DNA of 7,622 nt from SAR324 cluster bacterium (GTDB lineage Bacteria > Bdellovibrionota > UBA2361 > JAAZON01), in NCBI GenBank assembly GCA_012797725.1, contig JAAZON010000093.1, positions 1-7,622 on the forward strand, read 5' to 3'. Both the position numbers and the translations under genes were made by a program. This document shows positions 6,343 to 7,622 of the stretch, piece after piece. Positions within the stretch are counted from its first letter, which is position 1. Every line of letters begins with the position of its first letter. The notes beneath the pieces were generated by a model. That model was not told the DNA's origin. It was given only the letters and a program-made list of their open reading frames with translations, and made no database searches.

Positions 6343-6636
6343 ATGGATGCAAAAGTACCAAAAAGGCTTAGCGAATCTCACCTAAATCAGTTGAATGTGT
6401 TGCGAGTTTTGAGCACTGATATGCAAGAAGAAGTTCCTCGGCATTACCACTTACATGAGATAGCCGATCTTAGTGGATTGAAAGATGAGAAAGAAACTCA
6501 GAGGTATCTATTTATCCTCGAGGGGCAAAAGCTAGTGGCTCCTTGTCCGAAGGGCGACTTTACTTCCCGAGTCTGGCACATAACGAATGAAGGACTTTGG
6601 GCTATGAAGAACATCAAGCAAGCGATGGTTCAATAG
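6343..6636 (+). CDS. Small winged helix-turn-helix protein, putative DNA-binding
   Basis: A 97-residue protein consisting of essentially one winged-helix domain. The candidate helix-turn-helix is HLHEIADLSGLKDEKETQRYL (about 36-56), with the usual EIA..SGL turn and a recognition helix leading to FILEGQKLV (57-65). The wing is PCPKGDFTSRVWHITNEG (67-84), with the W.IT..G ending seen in many winged-helix regulators. No ligand-binding or oligomerisation domain follows, so it would act as a dimer or as an accessory factor. I chose ATG 6343. An in-frame TTG at 6337, two codons upstream, is also possible with a weak GGA 5 bases before it. The gene stands alone, with an inverted repeat just upstream that could be its own operator. 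Family and targets are unknown. Confidence 0.75.
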   Translation: MDAKVPKRLSESHLNQLNVLRVLSTDMQEEVPRHYHLHEIADLSGLKDEKETQRYLFILEGQKLVAPCPKGDFTSRVWHITNEGLWAMKNIKQAMVQ

Positions 6637-6837
6637 GCTGCCATTCCTATTCGGTTTAGTCGTAGTTAGTGTAGCCAGAAAAGTTGTTTTTAGAACCGGT
6701 GGGAGGGTAGACTGCGGAATCAGGTAAGGGGGGGGGAGGGGATTCAAAAAGCCAACAGCAGTTAAGTAGATCGCCAAGAGTGGGTCTATGAGGGACTAAT
6801 TCAGAGAAATATCTAGCAAAAGATAATCCAATAGGGT
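6637..6837 (+). other. Non-coding region between convergent genes with G-rich tract
   Basis: A 201-base stretch between the plus-strand winged-helix gene and the minus-strand gene that converges on it. No good hairpin-plus-T-run terminator is visible in either direction. The only striking element is the G-rich tract around 6701-6741. A minus-strand open frame crosses this region (ending at 6532), but its composition looks non-coding and it runs antisense into the winged-helix gene. Confidence 0.5.
6728..6741 (+). repeat. G9-A-G4 homopolymeric tract
   Basis: Nine G's (6728-6736), an A, then four G's (6738-6741). With GGGAGGG at 6701-6707 upstream it has enough G-runs for a G-quadruplex on the plus strand. 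A run of nine identical bases is also prone to length slippage, both in cells and in sequencing. Confidence 0.85.
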
Positions 6838-7236
6838 TTAGTCTTTCAGTAAATCAGCAACGCGGGCTGGATCAAGCGAATGGATTTCGGAAAGGCCGTT
6901 CCCATCTTTTTTGCCAGACTCTTTGATCGCACGGCTTAAATCTTTCAGTATGTCATGAACTTCATTTGCATCGGCAAGTGGCAGATAAGCACCATTTGTA
7001 GGATCCTTGATATTCAAATCACTAATTAGATTGTTTAATTCTATTAGCTTGTTTACTCGTTCGCTTCTCCGTTGTGTGTACGAGAGATTTACCGAATCGG
7101 TGTCGACCTTTGGTTGGAGCTGAAGGACAATTCCAGACTTTTTTTGTGTTTGTGAGGACTCCTGACTTTTTGAATTTGCGTTCAATTCGGCTAGCCGAAA
7201 AGCAGCTGTTGAGATCTCCTTGCTTTCAGTAGTCAT
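6838..7236 (-). CDS. Hypothetical protein with disordered N-terminus and helical body
   Basis: A 132-residue protein that I cannot place in a family. Residues 1-42 are Ser, Gln, Lys and Glu rich and look disordered. A segment VDTDSVNLSYTQRRSERVNKLIELNNLISDL (44-74) and a later D.NEVHDILKDLSRAIKE (about 89-105) look like two amphipathic helices. The C-terminus is SLDPARVADLLKD. No signal peptide, membrane segment or cysteine is present, so it should be cytoplasmic. The DSVNLS plus helices pattern faintly recalls the anti-sigma factor FlgM, but the conserved FlgM core is not visible. The start is supported by AAGGGA (complement of 7244-7249), seven bases upstream on the minus strand. It points away from the regulatory-looking region at 7237-7622. 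Confidence 0.7.
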   Translation of the reverse strand: MTTESKEISTAAFRLAELNANSKSQESSQTQKKSGIVLQLQPKVDTDSVNLSYTQRRSERVNKLIELNNLISDLNIKDPTNGAYLPLADANEVHDILKDLSRAIKESGKKDGNGLSEIHSLDPARVADLLKD

Positions 7237-7243
7237 TTCGATA

Positions 7244-7249
7244 TCCCTT
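7244..7249 (-). promoter_or_regulatory. Ribosome binding site for the minus-strand hypothetical gene
   Basis: On the minus strand this reads AAGGGA, seven bases before the ATG whose first base is 7236. It confirms the start and helps show that this open frame is a real gene. Confidence 0.6.
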
Positions 7250-7445
7250 TTATAAGCATCGTTGTTAATTCATTTTAGATGAAACATAACCCACTTCAGT
7301 TCTAATTTTATAATACTTTCCAGCAAAAAACATTTAATCATAATCAAGAAAGTGGCAATAGCGCACCAGCATTAGAGAAATTAGCGAGGTGCAATAATCA
7401 CAGTGCTAAATTACGTCTCTTCGTGGTAGATCCATTTTTAAGTCG

Positions 7446-7462
7446 ACCTTTTTGAAAAAGGT
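7446..7462 (+). repeat. Perfect 17-base palindrome abutting a DnaA box
   Basis: ACCTTTTTGAAAAAGGT is an eight-base perfect inverted repeat around a single central G. Its last base is the first base of the DnaA box at 7462-7470. It has no T-run behind it in either direction that would make a standard terminator, and a one-base loop cannot fold tightly, so a protein site is more likely than an RNA hairpin. Confidence 0.5.
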
Positions 7463-7470
7463 TATCCACA
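7462..7470 (+). promoter_or_regulatory. Consensus DnaA box TTATCCACA
   Basis: An exact match to the strong DnaA-binding nonamer, followed directly by an A-run (7470-7475). A weaker match (TTATCCAAT on the minus strand, 7521-7529) lies about 60 bases away. A single strong box does not make an origin; it may mark a DnaA-responsive promoter or be chance. Confidence 0.5.
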
Positions 7471-7486
7471 AAAAATACTCAAGCTG

Positions 7487-7503
7487 CAAGGACCTTGCCA
7501 AGG
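7487..7503 (+). repeat. Three alternating CAAGG/CCTTG half-sites at 6-base pitch
   Basis: CAAGG (7487-7491), CCTTG (7493-7497) and CAAGG (7499-7503) alternate in orientation, each separated by one base. This gives two overlapping perfect inverted repeats, GCAAGGaCCTTGC and ACCTTGcCAAGGT. Such an arrangement could be a multi-dimer binding site or alternative hairpins. Confidence 0.45.
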
Positions 7504-7575
7504 TTTAATACTTTGAAATGATTGGATAAAAACAAGTTGTAAAGTTTCGCAATGTAGCATCTTAATGCAAATTGT

Positions 7576-7589
7576 TGTACAGGAGTACA
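7576..7589 (+). repeat. Inverted repeat TGTAC-AGGA-GTACA
   Basis: Five perfect base pairs around four central bases, 33 bases before the window end. It looks like an operator half-site pair of the dyad type bound by many dimeric repressors. The adjacent gene, if any, is outside the window. Confidence 0.4.
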
Positions 7590-7622
7590 GAAGTGATATT
7601 TCTGTGTAGGATAATAAATTAT

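Larger units (their letters stand above)
7237..7622 (+). other. Gene-free, structure-rich region at right end
   Basis: 386 bases with no coding region I can support. It lies upstream of the minus-strand gene and may also lie upstream of a gene beyond the window. It is AT-rich and contains a 17-base palindrome, a DnaA box, alternating CAAGG half-sites and a TGTAC repeat, all listed separately. Minor pairings (GCACC at 7363-7367 with GGTGC at 7388-7392, and TTAGC at 7381-7385 with GCTAA at 7405-7409) are too short to call. I found no promoter pair with good -35 and -10 boxes on either strand. Confidence 0.5.

Noticed and set aside
6532..6777. 81-codon minus-strand frame crossing the G-run
   Set aside because: Antisense to the winged-helix gene, proline run arises from the G tract, and no supportable start signal was seen.
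7540..7566. TAAAGTTT resembling a sigma-28 -35 box
   Set aside because: At the required spacing the -10 region (7559-7566) matches only about two of eight bases of GCCGATAA.

Overview
The window is most simply read as the 3' half of a type II secretion (T2SS, general secretory pathway) operon from a Gram-negative bacterium, followed by a few unlinked small genes. DNA is moderately AT-rich (about 40% GC by eye). A gspN gene of the AsmA-like kind found in the former Deltaproteobacteria, and a GspL that looks like the PilM/GspL forms of that group, point to Bdellovibrionota, Myxococcota or relatives. I cannot name the genus from sequence alone.

Layout, left to right. Positions 1-5448, all on the plus strand and tightly packed, hold gspG (5' end cut off by the window edge), gspH, gspI, gspJ, gspL, gspM and gspN. 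GspG is the major pseudopilin. GspH, GspI and GspJ are minor pseudopilins, each with a clear prepilin-peptidase site (G^FTLIE or G^FTLLE). GspL and GspM form the inner-membrane assembly platform that links the secretion ATPase to the pseudopilus. GspN is an accessory membrane-anchored periplasmic protein. The usual gspK is missing between gspJ and gspL; only 93 bases lie there. gspC, D, E and F are not in the window and could lie upstream.

At 5494-6153 a membrane-anchored coiled-coil protein follows 45 bases after gspN in the same direction, with a good ribosome binding site. It may be the last gene of the operon, but its function is unknown. A 189-base spacer (6154-6342) with an inverted repeat leads to a small winged-helix protein (6343-6636). 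A non-coding stretch with a run of nine G's (6637-6837) separates it from an oppositely oriented small hypothetical gene (7236 down to 6838).

The right end (7237-7622) has no gene that I can support. It is structurally rich: a perfect 17-base palindrome abuts a perfect DnaA box, followed by three alternately oriented CAAGG half-sites and, further on, a TGTAC-N4-GTACA inverted repeat. This looks like a control region for the gene beyond the window or for the divergent minus-strand gene. No tRNA, rRNA, CRISPR array, insertion sequence or prophage gene was seen.
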